The notes under the pieces are model-generated. The model worked only from the letters and a program-made list of their open reading frames with translations. It was not told the DNA's origin and ran no database searches. A DNA stretch of 59,049 nucleotides. It comes from Anaeromyxobacter oryzisoli. GTDB lineage: Bacteria; Myxococcota; Myxococcia; Myxococcales; Anaeromyxobacteraceae. Positions 1 to 8,477 of the stretch are shown here, in pieces (positions within the stretch are counted from its first letter, which is position 1; the number at the start of each line of letters is the position of its first letter). The stretch spans positions 1 to 59,049 of the forward strand of contig NZ_JALCZA010000023.1 in NCBI RefSeq assembly GCF_022690765.1, written 5' to 3'. A program made the translations under genes and the position numbers.

Positions 1-193
1 CGGGCGGCGCGGGGGTGTCGGCGCCGGCAGGGGCGGGCGCGGCGACCGGCGGCGCGGGGGCGACCGCGGCGGCCGGCGCGGACGCCGCGGACGTCGCGTC
101 CAGGGGAGCCGGATCGGGGGCTTGCGCGAGCGTGACTACAGGTAGAAGGACCGACGCCAGAGCGGCCAGCCTGAGGTAGCGCACCACGTTCAC
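1..193 (-). CDS. Secreted Ala/Pro-rich protein, N-terminal fragment
   Basis: The reading frame starts at a GTG (193-191) preceded by a GGAAG-type ribosome site and stays open to the window edge (64 codons). The first 24 residues look like a signal peptide: MNVVRYLRLAAL, a hydrophobic stretch, then an AQA-type cleavage region. An Ala/Pro-rich linker follows. No domain is visible in this part, so no function can be given. It lies downstream of mglA on the same strand, 135 bases away. A secreted or periplasmic protein with a disordered N-terminal linker is the most that can be said. Confidence 0.6.
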   Translation of the reverse strand, partial: MNVVRYLRLAALASVLLPVVTLAQAPDPAPLDATSAASAPAAAVAPAPPVAAPAPAGADTPAPP

Positions 194-328
194 CCTCGCT
201 TCCAGGGGAGCGGAATTTCCCCAGGCCTGAGCGGGTAAAAGGAAGCTCCTTATACCATGGGCAACGGACGGGTCCTGAAGCTCCGTTCCCTGTGACGCAT
301 TATCTCGGGGTGCGCGCCAGAGCGCGAT

Positions 329-916
329 CTACCCGCCCTTCCTGAGATCGTTCAGGACGAGCTTCGCGACGGCCTTCAGCGTGTCGAACACGCCGACGCC
401 GGTCGGCGCGACGGCCTGGAACTCCGGGACGCCGCGCGGGTTGATGAGGCGGTGCAGCTCCTCGACCGTCGCGATGTTGGGGAGATCGCGCTTGTTGTAC
501 TGCACGACGTACGGGATCTTCGCGAGGTCGTAGCCCTGCTCGGAGAGGTTCACGCGCAGGTTCTCGACGGACTCGAGGTTCGCCTCCATGCGCTCGATCT
601 GCGAGTCCGCGACGAACACCACCCCGTCCACGCCCTTGAGGATGAGCTTGCGCGAGGCGTCATAGAAGACCTGCCCCGGGACCGTATAGAGGTGGAAGCG
701 GGTCTTGAACCCGCGGATCTCGCCGAGCGAGAGCGGGAGGAAGTCGAAGAAGAGGGTCCGCTCGGTCTCGGTCGCGAGGGAGATCATCTTGCCCTTCGCG
801 TCCGGGTTGGTCTTCGCGTAGATGTACTGAAGGTTCGTCGTCTTCCCGCAGAGTCCGGGACCGTAGTAGACGATCTTGCAGTTGATCTCGCGCGAGCTGT
901 AGTTGATGAAGCTCAT
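329..916 (-). CDS. mglA: MglA, Ras-like polarity GTPase
   Basis: This 195-residue small GTPase controls cell polarity and gliding or pilus-driven motility in myxobacteria. The P-loop GPGLCGKTT is at residues 19-27, TVPGQ at 78-82 corresponds to the PM3/switch II motif typical of MglA, and NKRD at 141-144 is the guanine-specificity motif. The length equals that of Myxococcus MglA. It follows mglB by 3 bases, so the two are almost certainly co-transcribed. MglB acts as the GTPase-activating partner, and MglA-GTP marks the leading pole. The start at 916 gives the family N-terminus [10 protein letters not shown]. There is nothing unusual in the sequence. Confidence 0.97.
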   Translation of the reverse strand: MSFINYSSREINCKIVYYGPGLCGKTTNLQYIYAKTNPDAKGKMISLATETERTLFFDFLPLSLGEIRGFKTRFHLYTVPGQVFYDASRKLILKGVDGVVFVADSQIERMEANLESVENLRVNLSEQGYDLAKIPYVVQYNKRDLPNIATVEELHRLINPRGVPEFQAVAPTGVGVFDTLKAVAKLVLNDLRKGG

Positions 917-919
917 CGC

Positions 920-1399
920 TCACTCGCTGAAGAGGTTGTCGATGTCGTCATCGGTGATCTCGGCGAAGGGGCTCGCGGCGCCCGGGGCCGCCTGCTTCCG
1001 CGCGAGCGACTCGAACACCTTCGCGAGCTCCTCTCCCGCCTTCTTCACCCTCAGGCGCACGAGCCCCAGCGAGCTCTTCGCGTCGAAGATGACGACCAGG
1101 ACGACGCGGCCGCCCACGATGCTCATGTGGAGCGACTCCCTCTCGCCCTCGTGGAACTGGTTCGGGAACTCCTTCTCGCCGATGAGCTTGGCCAGCCCGC
1201 CCATCGCCGCGACGTTGCCGGCGGTGAGCGAGGCGAGCGAGGTCGTGTCGAGGTTCTGGGCCTGACCGCTGGAGGCGATGAGCTGCCCGTTCTTGTCGAC
1301 GAGGAAGACGACCTTGGCGTTCGCGTCGCGCGTGAGCCGGTCGCAGATCCCGGCGATCAGCCGGAACTCCTCCTCGTACATCACCAAGCCGGAATTCAT
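920..1399 (-). CDS. mglB: MglB, roadblock/LC7 GTPase-activating protein
   Basis: This 159-residue roadblock/LC7-domain protein is the GAP of MglA. The start was set at 1399 (MNSGLVMYEEEF), which matches the known MglB N-terminus and is preceded by GGAGAG. The frame also extends further upstream, but that extension does not look like MglB. The conserved core includes VFLVDKNGQLIAS, the TTSLASLTAGN segment and the C-terminal acidic tail ITDDDIDNLFSE. It is the first gene of the mglBA pair and ends 3 bases before mglA begins. No promoter could be assigned with confidence in the 94 bases upstream. Confidence 0.95.
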   Translation of the reverse strand: MNSGLVMYEEEFRLIAGICDRLTRDANAKVVFLVDKNGQLIASSGQAQNLDTTSLASLTAGNVAAMGGLAKLIGEKEFPNQFHEGERESLHMSIVGGRVVLVVIFDAKSSLGLVRLRVKKAGEELAKVFESLARKQAAPGAASPFAEITDDDIDNLFSE

Positions 1400-1493
1400 G
1401 AACTCGGGCTCTCCGCGATTCGAGTCATCGCCGAATACCAGGGAACCGCACGGCATTCAATCCCGGGTTCGCCCGGCGGATCAACCGGCGCGA

Positions 1494-2540
1494 TCAAGGC
1501 GATGCGGGTGCGCCGTCGCCGCCCTCGCTCGTCGCGAGCGGCGGATAGGTGAACCCCGTGTACACCGATATCACACCGCGGTGCCTGGAGCCGGCGTTCC
1601 GGTGCGCGCCGACGACGACCACGAGCCGCGCGGTTGCCCAGGTCGCCGTGCAATCGCCGGCGATCCGGTCGGGGCCGCCGTCGGGGCAGGTGCGCGCCGG
1701 CGGGCGGCCGATCTCCGCCTCGAGGCGGCCTGCGAGCTCGCGCCATGACGCGAGCGCGTCGTCGTCGTCGGAGGGCGTCGGGTGCACCTCGGTCACTGCC
1801 GCGGCCCGGCTACCCCGGAACTGGATCACGCACGACAGCGCGTCCGCGGAGCCGCCGGGGCAGCCGAGGTACGTGCTGGAGCCCGCGTCGCGCTGGACCA
1901 GCGTCGCGCCCTGCCGCTCCAGGAGCTGCTCGACGTCCGCGCGCTGCCGCCCGAGCGGCACGCCCGCCGCCGTCGGCGGCGCCGCGGGCTCGTACTCGAG
2001 GTGCAGCACGGCCAGCGTGGCCCCGTCCTGGCGGGCGTGGCGCGAGACGGCGGCCGACCAGGGCGTCCGCTCCCACGCGGCGGCCGTGGCCGACGCGTCG
2101 CCCTGCGACGCCCCGACGCCGCGTGCCGGTGGCCCGAGCGCGTCGGCGACGGCGCGGACGAGCGCGCCCTCCTCCGCGGCGGGGACCTCGAGCTGCGCGG
2201 CGTAGAGCCCCTCCGGGCCGAAGAGGAGGCGGCACGGCGAAGGGGACGGCGCGCCCTCGCAGCGCTCGGCGACGACCACGTCCGGATCCTCGCCGGCCGC
2301 GTGGTGCGGGATCCCGCGCGCGTCGAGGGCGCGCTCGATCTCGGCGCGCGGCTGGCCGAACTCGAGCCCCAGCGCGACGCGGTCCCGCGGTGGCGCGAGC
2401 TTCCTCGTGACCCCGCGGCGCGGCCCGGTGACGCACGCCGCGGACAGGAGGAGCGCGGCCGCGGCGGCGATGGCCCAGGGCGCTCGACTCCGCGCGGCCC
2501 GCGATCGCGCGACGCGCTGTGGGGATCGGGGTGGGTTCAT
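1494..2540 (-). CDS. Lipoprotein with internally duplicated domain
   Basis: This is a 348-residue predicted lipoprotein: an Arg-rich N-terminus, a hydrophobic segment and the lipobox LSAAC near residue 36. The mature part appears to contain two related units. The first runs from FGQPRAEIERALDARG to LLFGPEGLYAAQLEVP. The second runs from LGRQRADVEQLLERQG to VIQFRGSRAAAVTEVHP. The ATG overlaps the recR stop as ATGA, so translation is probably coupled to recR. The short repeats of the type GxxRAxVExxLxxxG suggest a SmpA/BamE-like or similar envelope fold, but this is only a guess. Function unknown. Confidence 0.85.
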   Translation of the reverse strand: MNPPRSPQRVARSRAARSRAPWAIAAAAALLLSAACVTGPRRGVTRKLAPPRDRVALGLEFGQPRAEIERALDARGIPHHAAGEDPDVVVAERCEGAPSPSPCRLLFGPEGLYAAQLEVPAAEEGALVRAVADALGPPARGVGASQGDASATAAAWERTPWSAAVSRHARQDGATLAVLHLEYEPAAPPTAAGVPLGRQRADVEQLLERQGATLVQRDAGSSTYLGCPGGSADALSCVIQFRGSRAAAVTEVHPTPSDDDDALASWRELAGRLEAEIGRPPARTCPDGGPDRIAGDCTATWATARLVVVVGAHRNAGSRHRGVISVYTGFTYPPLATSEGGDGAPASP

Positions 2541-3133
2541 AGCTCTCGGCGGCCGGCGAGGGCGCGGGCCAGCGTCACCTGATCAGCGTATTCGAGATCT
2601 CCGCCCATGGGTACTCCCTGGGCGATCCGCGTGACCTTGAGGCCGAGGGGCTTGAGGAGCTTCGTCAGGTAGAGCGCGGTCGCCTCGCCCTCGACGTCGG
2701 GGTTCGTCGCGATGATGATCTCCTCCGCGGGCGCCTTCTCGAGGCGGACGAGCAGCTCGCGGATCTTGAGCTCCGACGGCCCGACGCCGTCGAGCGGCGA
2801 GAGCGCGCCGTGCAGCACGTGGTAGCGGCCGCGGAACTCGTGCGTCCGCTCCACCGCGAGCAGGTCCGGGACGCTCTCGACCACGCAGACGAGCCGCCCG
2901 TCGCGCTCGGGATCCGCGCAGATCGCGCACGGGTCGCGGTCGGTGAGGGTCTGGCAGGTGGAGCAGAGCCGGACGTCGCGCACCACCCCGGCGATGGCGC
3001 TCGCGAGGTCGCCGGCGTACCCGGGGCCGGCCTTGAGGATGTGGAACGCGAGCCGCTGGGCGGTCTTCTCGCCGATGCCCGGCAGGCGCGCGAGCTCCTT
3101 CACGAGCCGCGCGATGGGATCCGCGACGGCCAC
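2537..3133 (-). CDS. recR: Recombination mediator RecR
   Basis: RecR works with RecF and RecO to load RecA onto gapped DNA. The GTG start at 3133 gives 198 residues, the usual RecR length; the frame is open further upstream, but that part overlaps ybaB and is not RecR-like. Visible features are the helix-hairpin-helix region LARLPGIGEKTAQRLAFHIL (residues 14-33), the zinc finger with Cys57, Cys60, Cys69 and Cys72, and the Toprim domain with EIIIATNPDVEGEATA. The gene order dnaX-ybaB-recR is the common bacterial one. The stop overlaps the ATG of the next gene. Confidence 0.96.
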   Translation of the reverse strand: MAVADPIARLVKELARLPGIGEKTAQRLAFHILKAGPGYAGDLASAIAGVVRDVRLCSTCQTLTDRDPCAICADPERDGRLVCVVESVPDLLAVERTHEFRGRYHVLHGALSPLDGVGPSELKIRELLVRLEKAPAEEIIIATNPDVEGEATALYLTKLLKPLGLKVTRIAQGVPMGGDLEYADQVTLARALAGRREL

Positions 3134-3138
3134 GGGCG

Positions 3139-3450
3139 CTAGCCGGTGATCCCGGGCAGCTTGATGCCGCCGGTCGCCTTCGCCATCGAGTCGTCGGCGG
3201 CGGCGCGCGCCTTCTCGACCGCGGCGTTGATCGCCGCCGTGACGAGGTCCTCGAGGAGCGCCTTGTCGTTCGGGTCCACCGCCTTCGGGTCGATGGTGAG
3301 CTTCGTCACCTCGCACCGACCGTTCATGGCGACCTTCACGAGCCCGCCGCCGCTCTCGCCGTCCACGGCGATCTCGGCGAGCTTCTCCTTCGCGTCCGCC
3401 ATCGCCTTCTCGAGCTTGCGGGCCTGCCGCATGAGGTACTGGATGTCCAT
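3139..3450 (-). CDS. ybaB: YbaB/EbfC nucleoid-associated protein
   Basis: This is a 103-residue DNA-binding protein of the YbaB/EbfC family, found as a dimer between dnaX and recR in most bacteria. The N-terminal coiled region ([17 protein letters not shown]) and the central [20 protein letters not shown] segment are characteristic. The start at 3450 has an AAGGAGAT ribosome site immediately upstream. The recR start is 5 bases beyond its stop. A 230-base spacer carrying degenerate repeats separates it from dnaX, which is longer than usual for this operon. Confidence 0.95.
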   Translation of the reverse strand: MDIQYLMRQARKLEKAMADAKEKLAEIAVDGESGGGLVKVAMNGRCEVTKLTIDPKAVDPNDKALLEDLVTAAINAAVEKARAAADDSMAKATGGIKLPGITG

Positions 3451-3680
3451 TTAGATCTCCTTGGATGCGAGGGCTGCGCCCCGGCTGAGCGGTGGGCGGC
3501 CGCCCGTGGATCCGTGCCCGTCACCGTCACCGGCTTCTCCGTGACCCGTGAACCGGGTCGCGTGGCCCGTGGCCCGATCCCGTGATCCGACGGAGACACG
3601 GGCCACGGGAGGCGGGACGCGGGAGGCGGGCACGGATACGGGAACGGTCACGGGCACGGTGACGGTCCGCGGTCGAGGCA
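3451..3680. repeat. Degenerate CGGGNAC-type repeat tract between dnaX and ybaB
   Basis: The spacer holds no gene. It is made largely of short degenerate units such as ACGGGAACGG, TCACGGGCACGG and CGTGGCCCGTGGCCCG, partly in both orientations so that it can fold (for example GTGACCCGTGAACCGGGTC). The same type of unit recurs at 6110-6180 and 24590-24650. Confidence 0.7.
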
Positions 3681-5510
3681 TCACGACTTCAGCTCCTCGA
3701 TGTCGTCGATCTCGCCCTCGAGGATCCTGGCGGCCTCGGCGATGTTCGGGTGGTGCCGGGCCGCCTCCTTGACGCGCCGCGTGCGGGCGAGCCGCTCCGC
3801 CGCCTCGACGGAGGCGATCGAGGGCGCGGGCGCCTCGGGCGCGCCGTCCGCCGCGGGGAGCGCCGCGGCGGCGCCGCGCTTCACCACGAGCCGGGTCGGC
3901 CGCCCGAAGAACCGCGCGAAGACCGCCTCGATGTCGCCGCGCTTGCGCTCGGCCGTCGCGGCGTAGAGCCCCTCCGGCAGCTGGATCGCGATCTCGCCGT
4001 CGGTCATCGAGAGCAGCACCGCCTGCTTGAGCGCCGGTCCGGCGGCGGGGCTCGACCTCTCCACCTCGTCCACGGCCGCGCGCCAGCGGTCCCCCGCCGG
4101 CCCCCCCTCGGCATCCTGGTGGCTCGGCTCGGCCGCCGTGGCGGCCGGGGCGTGAGCGGCGCCGTTCGCGCCGGCGGTCCCGTTCGCGCTCGATCCCGCC
4201 GCGCCCCCCGGCGCCCCGCCGAGGCTCGAGAGCTCGCGCCACCCGCTCCCGCCCGGCACCGCCGGGGTGGCCGGGATGGCCGGGGTCGCCGGCGCCGCGA
4301 CGGGCGGGACGGCGCGCGTGGCGCCGCCGCCGCCGCTGCCCCCGGACGACGACCGTCCGGGTCCGGCCGGCGGCGCCCCGCGGGCCAGGGCCTCGAGGCG
4401 ACCGACGAGGTCCGCCACCTGCGCCCCCGGCGCGAGGAACACCGCCTCGAGCAGCGCCACCTCGAGGGCGTAGCGCGGCTGCTCGGAGAGCTTCACGTCC
4501 ACGACGGCCCGCTGCGCGAGATCGAAGAGGCGCGTGAGCTGGGCCGGATCCGCCGCCCCCGCCTGCGCGCGGACCTCGGCGAGCTCGGCGTCGGGCAGGT
4601 CGAGGCGCGCGTCCGGCACGAGCCGGGCGACGACGACGTTCCGGAGGTGCCGGACCAGCTCCTCCGCGATCCGCTTCACCTCCAGCCCCTTCGAGTGGAG
4701 CGCCTCGATCTCCGCGAGGACGGCGCCGCCGTCGCGCCCGACGAGCGCCCCGGCGATCCGCGAGATGGCGGCGGCGTCCACCGCCCCGAGCGCCTCCGCG
4801 ACCTGGTCGTCGCCGGGGGCGTCGCCGCACGCGGCGCGGACCTGGTCGAGGAGCGAGAGCGCGTCGCGCATGCCGCCCTCGGCCTGGCGCGCGACGAGGG
4901 CGAGCGCGGCCGGCGAGAGCGTCATCCCCTCCTCCCGCGCGACCTTGCCGAGCTGGTCGGCGATCTGCTGGAGGGTGAGGCGGCGGAAGTCGAAGCGCTG
5001 GCACCGCGAGAGGATCGTCTCGGGCACCTTGTGGACGTCGGTCGTCGCGAGCACGAACTTCACGTGCGCGGGGGGCTCCTCGAGCGTCTTCAGCAGGGCG
5101 TTGAAGGCGCCCTGCGAGAGCATGTGGACCTCGTCCACCACGAAGATCTTGAAGCGGTCGCGGGCGGGCCGGTACTTCACCGCCTCGATGATGTCGCGGA
5201 CGTTGTCCACGCCGTTGTTCGAGGCGGCGTCGATCTCGACCACGTCCACGGAGCGCCCCTCGGCGATCTCGACGCACGGCGTGCAGACGCCGCAGGGCTC
5301 GGCGGTCGGCCCCTTCTCGCAGTTGAGGGCCTTCGCGACCAGCCGCGCGGTGGTGGTCTTCCCGACGCCGCGGGGCCCGGTGAAGAGGAAGGCGTGCGCG
5401 AGCTGGCCCGTCCGGAGCGCGTTCGAGAGCGTCCGGACCACGTGCTCCTGGCCGGACATCTCGGCGAAGCGCTGAGGCCGGTACTTGCGGGCGAGGACGA
5501 GGTAGGCCAT
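3681..5510 (-). CDS. dnaX: DNA polymerase III subunit tau/gamma
   Basis: This is the clamp-loader ATPase subunit, 609 residues from the ATG at 5510 (MAYLVLARKYRPQRF, the family N-terminus); the longer open frame upstream runs through the SRP RNA and is rejected. Walker A GPRGVGKT is at residues 45-52, zinc-binding cysteines at 64, 73, 76 and 79, Walker B VVDEVHM at 124-130 and the SRC sensor at 168-170. An Ala/Gly/Pro-rich linker (roughly residues 390-490) separates the ATPase from the C-terminal tau-specific part. No obvious slippery A-run for a gamma product was seen. The SRP RNA gene lies immediately upstream on the same strand. Confidence 0.96.
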   Translation of the reverse strand: MAYLVLARKYRPQRFAEMSGQEHVVRTLSNALRTGQLAHAFLFTGPRGVGKTTTARLVAKALNCEKGPTAEPCGVCTPCVEIAEGRSVDVVEIDAASNNGVDNVRDIIEAVKYRPARDRFKIFVVDEVHMLSQGAFNALLKTLEEPPAHVKFVLATTDVHKVPETILSRCQRFDFRRLTLQQIADQLGKVAREEGMTLSPAALALVARQAEGGMRDALSLLDQVRAACGDAPGDDQVAEALGAVDAAAISRIAGALVGRDGGAVLAEIEALHSKGLEVKRIAEELVRHLRNVVVARLVPDARLDLPDAELAEVRAQAGAADPAQLTRLFDLAQRAVVDVKLSEQPRYALEVALLEAVFLAPGAQVADLVGRLEALARGAPPAGPGRSSSGGSGGGGATRAVPPVAAPATPAIPATPAVPGGSGWRELSSLGGAPGGAAGSSANGTAGANGAAHAPAATAAEPSHQDAEGGPAGDRWRAAVDEVERSSPAAGPALKQAVLLSMTDGEIAIQLPEGLYAATAERKRGDIEAVFARFFGRPTRLVVKRGAAAALPAADGAPEAPAPSIASVEAAERLARTRRVKEAARHHPNIAEAARILEGEIDDIEELKS

Positions 5511-5565
5511 GGCGGCGAGGGCGACCCGGCGCGAGCGCGGGCGGCTGCTCAGGTAGCAAGAAAAC

Positions 5566-5674
5566 GAGCCGGCCCACAATCCCCGGGCGCACGGAGGACC
5601 ATCTACCGTTGCTCCCTTCCGGGCCTGGCGGGGTTCGAAGGCCCCCACGTCGCCCGAGGATTCTAGGCCGGCTC
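5566..5674 (-). ncRNA. ffs: Signal recognition particle RNA (4.5S, small bacterial type)
   Basis: Read on the minus strand, the conserved SRP apical hairpin is present: CAGGCCCGGAAGGGAGCA, with a GGAA tetraloop and the flanking asymmetric loop that binds Ffh. The two ends pair over a long stem: GAGCCGGCC at the 5' end is perfectly complementary to GGCCGGCTC at the 3' end, and AGAATCC and CGGGC pair further in. The 3' end runs directly into a T-run (gTTTTc), giving an intrinsic terminator. The gene lies 55 bases upstream of dnaX, a common linkage. Confidence 0.93.
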
Positions 5675-5730
5675 TTCCGGCATTCCGCCGGTGCGCTCCC
5701 ACCTGTTTAACGGTGGAGGGGGCGCAGTGC

Positions 5731-5820
5731 TGGCGGAGAGGGTGGGATTTGAACCCACGGTACCGTTCCCGGTACACACGATTTCCAGTCGTGCACCTTC
5801 AGCCGCTCGGTCACCTCTCC
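5731..5820 (-). tRNA. tRNA-Ser (anticodon GGA)
   Basis: A 90-nt serine tRNA with a long variable arm. The acceptor arm GGAGAGG pairs with CCTCTCC, followed by discriminator G and an encoded CCA. The anticodon loop is CTGGAAA (anticodon at 5784-5786), reading UCC/UCU. The T arm contains GGTTCAAATCC. Confidence 0.96.
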
Positions 5821-5947
5821 ATCTAAGTGGGGGAGTGCTCGGTTCCCCCGATTCGCTGCGCGCGGGGGAACCTGCGCTCCCCCACACCCCCTGCTCGCTC
5901 CGGCCACGTGACGCGTGACCTTGCTCGCCGTCGGGGTCCTTCGTAAG

Positions 5948-6038
5948 TGGCGGAGAGCGAGGGATTCGAACCCCCGGTACCGTTGCCGGTACACCTGATT
6001 TCGAGTCAGGCGCCTTCGACCAGCTCGGCCAGCTCTCC
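5948..6038 (-). tRNA. tRNA-Ser (anticodon CGA)
   Basis: A 91-nt serine tRNA with a long variable arm and encoded CCA. The acceptor arm GGAGAGC pairs with GCTCTCC. The anticodon loop is CTCGAAA (anticodon at 6001-6003), reading UCG. Its variable arm (GTACCGGCAACGGTAC) is close to that of the neighbouring tRNA-Ser(GGA), so the two are probably related by local duplication. The 127-base spacer between them holds nothing else recognised. Confidence 0.96.
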
Positions 6039-6104
6039 GCGGGCGGGTTTAACCGATCTCCCCCCCGCGTGCCAAGTGGGAAGGACAGGGGCCGGCCGTC
6101 ATCA

Positions 6105-6611
6105 TCAAGTGTCCGCCCCGTTCCCGGTCGCATCGCCGTTCCCGGCCCCGTTGCCGTTCCCGGCCCCGCGCCGGGCGCGGAAGAAGGCGCGGAGCAGCTC
6201 GCCGGCCTCGTCGGCCTTGAGCCCCCGCTCGACCGTGAACCGGTGGTTGAGGCGGGGGTCGGCGGAGAGATCCTGGAGGGAGCCGACGCACCCGGCCTTG
6301 GGATCCGACGCGCCGTAGACCAGCCGGTCGAGGCGGGCGAGCACCATCGCCCCGGCGCACATGGCGCACGGCTCGAGCGTCACGACCAGCGTCACGCCGG
6401 AGAGCCGCCAACGCCCGAGCGTCCGGGCGGCCTCCTGGATCGCGAGCAGCTCCGCGTGCGCCGTCGGGTCGCGCGCCGCCTCCCGGGCGTTCGCGCCACG
6501 GCCGACGATCCGCCCCTCGTACAGCGCCACCGCGCCGACCGGGACCTCGCCCGCGGCGGCGGCGCTGCGCGCGAGCGCGAGCGCCTCGTCCATCGCCTCC
6601 TCGACCGTCAC
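6105..6611 (-). CDS. tadA: tRNA adenosine(34) deaminase TadA
   Basis: TadA converts A34 to inosine in tRNA-Arg. This 168-residue protein has the zinc-deaminase signatures HAE at 52-54 (proton shuttle) and PCAMC at 81-85 (zinc ligands). The start is the GTG at 6611, which overlaps the stop of the radical SAM gene as GTGA. The last 20 residues are an odd Gly/Asn-rich tail (GAGNGNGAGNGD...). The DNA there is the same degenerate hexamer repeat seen in nearby spacers, which seems to have grown into the end of the gene. The catalytic core is unaffected. Confidence 0.95.
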   Translation of the reverse strand: MTVEEAMDEALALARSAAAAGEVPVGAVALYEGRIVGRGANAREAARDPTAHAELLAIQEAARTLGRWRLSGVTLVVTLEPCAMCAGAMVLARLDRLVYGASDPKAGCVGSLQDLSADPRLNHRFTVERGLKADEAGELLRAFFRARRGAGNGNGAGNGDATGNGADT

Positions 6612-8371
6612 GGCCCGAGTCGTACCACGGCGGGCCGGAGCTCCGGGTGGTCGGCGCAGGCGAGCCCGCAGGCCCGGCAGGCGTCCACCGCGCACTTCGG
6701 CGTGATCCTCGCGTCCACCCCGCGCCGCCACTCCCGGGCGAGGAACCGCTTCGTGAGCCCCTGATCGAGGAAGTCCCAGGGGAGCACCTCGTCCACGCCG
6801 GCCTCGCGCAGCACGAAGAAGTCCGGGTCGGCGTCCCAGCGGCGGAGCGCCTTGCGGAGATCGCCGCCGGCCTCGCGGTGGGCCAGCTCGAGCAGATCGG
6901 CGCACCGCCGATCGCCGCGCGAGAGGAGCGCCTGGAGGTACGCCTCGCGCGGGCTGAAGAAGTCCACGTCGATGCCCAGCGGCCGCAGCTCCCGCTCGAG
7001 CACCCGCCGCTTCGCCTCGAGGCAGCCGCGCTCCGCCATGGGGACCCACTGGAACGGCGTCCACGCCTTGGGGACGAACGGGTTCACCGAGAGCACGATG
7101 CGCCCCATCCGCCCGCGCCTCCGGGCCCAGGGGAGCATCACCTCCTCGCGGATCCGCACGGCGATGCGGGCCATGCCGAGCACGTCGTCCTCGGTCTCGG
7201 TGGGCAGGCCGCACATGAAGTACAGCTTCACGTGGTGCATCCCCGCCGAGAGCGCGTGCTCCGCCGCCTGCACGATCTGGTCGTCGGTGAAGTCCTTGTT
7301 GATGACCCGGCGCATCCGCTCGGTGCCGGCCTCGGGGGCGATGGTGATCGAGCGCTCTCCGCCCGCCGCCATCCGCGCCGAGAGGGTCTCCGTGATCGCG
7401 TCCACCCGGAGCGAGGACGGGCTGAACGTGCCGCCCGCCTCGCCGATGAAGCAGGTGAGCGGGTCGAGCCCGGTGTAGTCGCTGGTGTCCGGCCCGACCA
7501 GGCCGATCCGCTGCCCGCGGGCGAGCCCCTCCTTCACCTGGGCGCGCAGCACCTCGAGGTCCACCTCGCGGTACGGCCGCTGGACGAACCCCGCCGCGCA
7601 GAACCGGCACCCCCACAGGCAGCCGCGCGCGACCTCGGTGAGGAAGAGGTCGCCGAACTGCGCGTCGGGCGAGTCCACCACCCGCGAGGTCGGGACCTGC
7701 CGGAGGTCCTCGAGGTAGCGGCGGCGGACGCGGGCGGGCGCGCCGTCCCGGGGCTCGAACCGGGTCACCCACGCGCCGCGCGGATCGCGCGTGTCGGAGT
7801 ACGCGACGTCGTACAGCCCCGGGACGTAGCCGCCCGGGAGCGCGGCGAGGGCGCGGAGGAGCGCGGGGCGGGGCGTCCCGGCGGCCGCCGCCTCGTGCAG
7901 GAGCGCGAGGAGCGGCGGGACCAGCACCTCGCCCTCCCCGACCAGGAACGCGTCGAAGAACGGGGCGACCGGCTCGGGGTTGATCTGCACGGCGATGCCG
8001 CCGCCGACGACGAGCGGGTGCCGCCCGTCCCGGTCCGCGGCCCGGAGCGGGAGGCCGGCGCGGTCGAGGAGCTCCAGGACGTGGAGCGCGTCCTCCTCGA
8101 ACGAGAGCGAGAACGCGATGACATCGAACCCGCCGAGCGGCTGGCCGGACTCGACCGACCGCGGCGCGCCCTCGTCGTCGGGCAGGAAGACCCGCTCGCA
8201 GGCGGTGTGCGGGTCGGCGTTGAGGAGGCGGTAGACGGCGTGCAGGCCGAGGTTCGCCATCCCGAGCCGGTAGGAGTTCGGGTACACGAGCGCGACGCGC
8301 AGCTTCCCGCCGGGATCCTTGCGGACCGCGCCCCGCTCCCTCGCTGTCTCGACGTGCTCCACGCCCGGCAC
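6608..8371 (-). CDS. B12-binding-type radical SAM protein (TIGR03960-like)
   Basis: A 587-residue radical SAM protein. The N-terminal part (about 23-160) resembles the cobalamin-binding or Rossmann-like region of the YgiQ/TIGR03960 group (RVALVYPNSYRLGMANLG; VVGGGIA). The radical SAM core has C251-x3-C255-x2-C258 (RGCLWGCRFC) and an iterated TIM-barrel with LRVDAIT and TIAPEAGTERMRR. A second cysteine group near the C-terminus (CAVDACRACGLAC) could bind an additional cluster. The substrate is unknown; relatives are often paired with a TIGR03936-type partner, which is absent here. It is coupled to tadA by GTGA. Confidence 0.88.
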   Translation of the reverse strand: MPGVEHVETARERGAVRKDPGGKLRVALVYPNSYRLGMANLGLHAVYRLLNADPHTACERVFLPDDEGAPRSVESGQPLGGFDVIAFSLSFEEDALHVLELLDRAGLPLRAADRDGRHPLVVGGGIAVQINPEPVAPFFDAFLVGEGEVLVPPLLALLHEAAAAGTPRPALLRALAALPGGYVPGLYDVAYSDTRDPRGAWVTRFEPRDGAPARVRRRYLEDLRQVPTSRVVDSPDAQFGDLFLTEVARGCLWGCRFCAAGFVQRPYREVDLEVLRAQVKEGLARGQRIGLVGPDTSDYTGLDPLTCFIGEAGGTFSPSSLRVDAITETLSARMAAGGERSITIAPEAGTERMRRVINKDFTDDQIVQAAEHALSAGMHHVKLYFMCGLPTETEDDVLGMARIAVRIREEVMLPWARRRGRMGRIVLSVNPFVPKAWTPFQWVPMAERGCLEAKRRVLERELRPLGIDVDFFSPREAYLQALLSRGDRRCADLLELAHREAGGDLRKALRRWDADPDFFVLREAGVDEVLPWDFLDQGLTKRFLAREWRRGVDARITPKCAVDACRACGLACADHPELRPAVVRLGP

Positions 8372-8477
8372 CCTTGTAAGGAGACCACGCAGCGCCCGCC
8401 ACCATCAAAAGGCGAGGCCGCCCGGGCTCTCGTACTAGAATCCGCCGCGTCCGCCCACCCTCCCCGGATCGCGCGCC

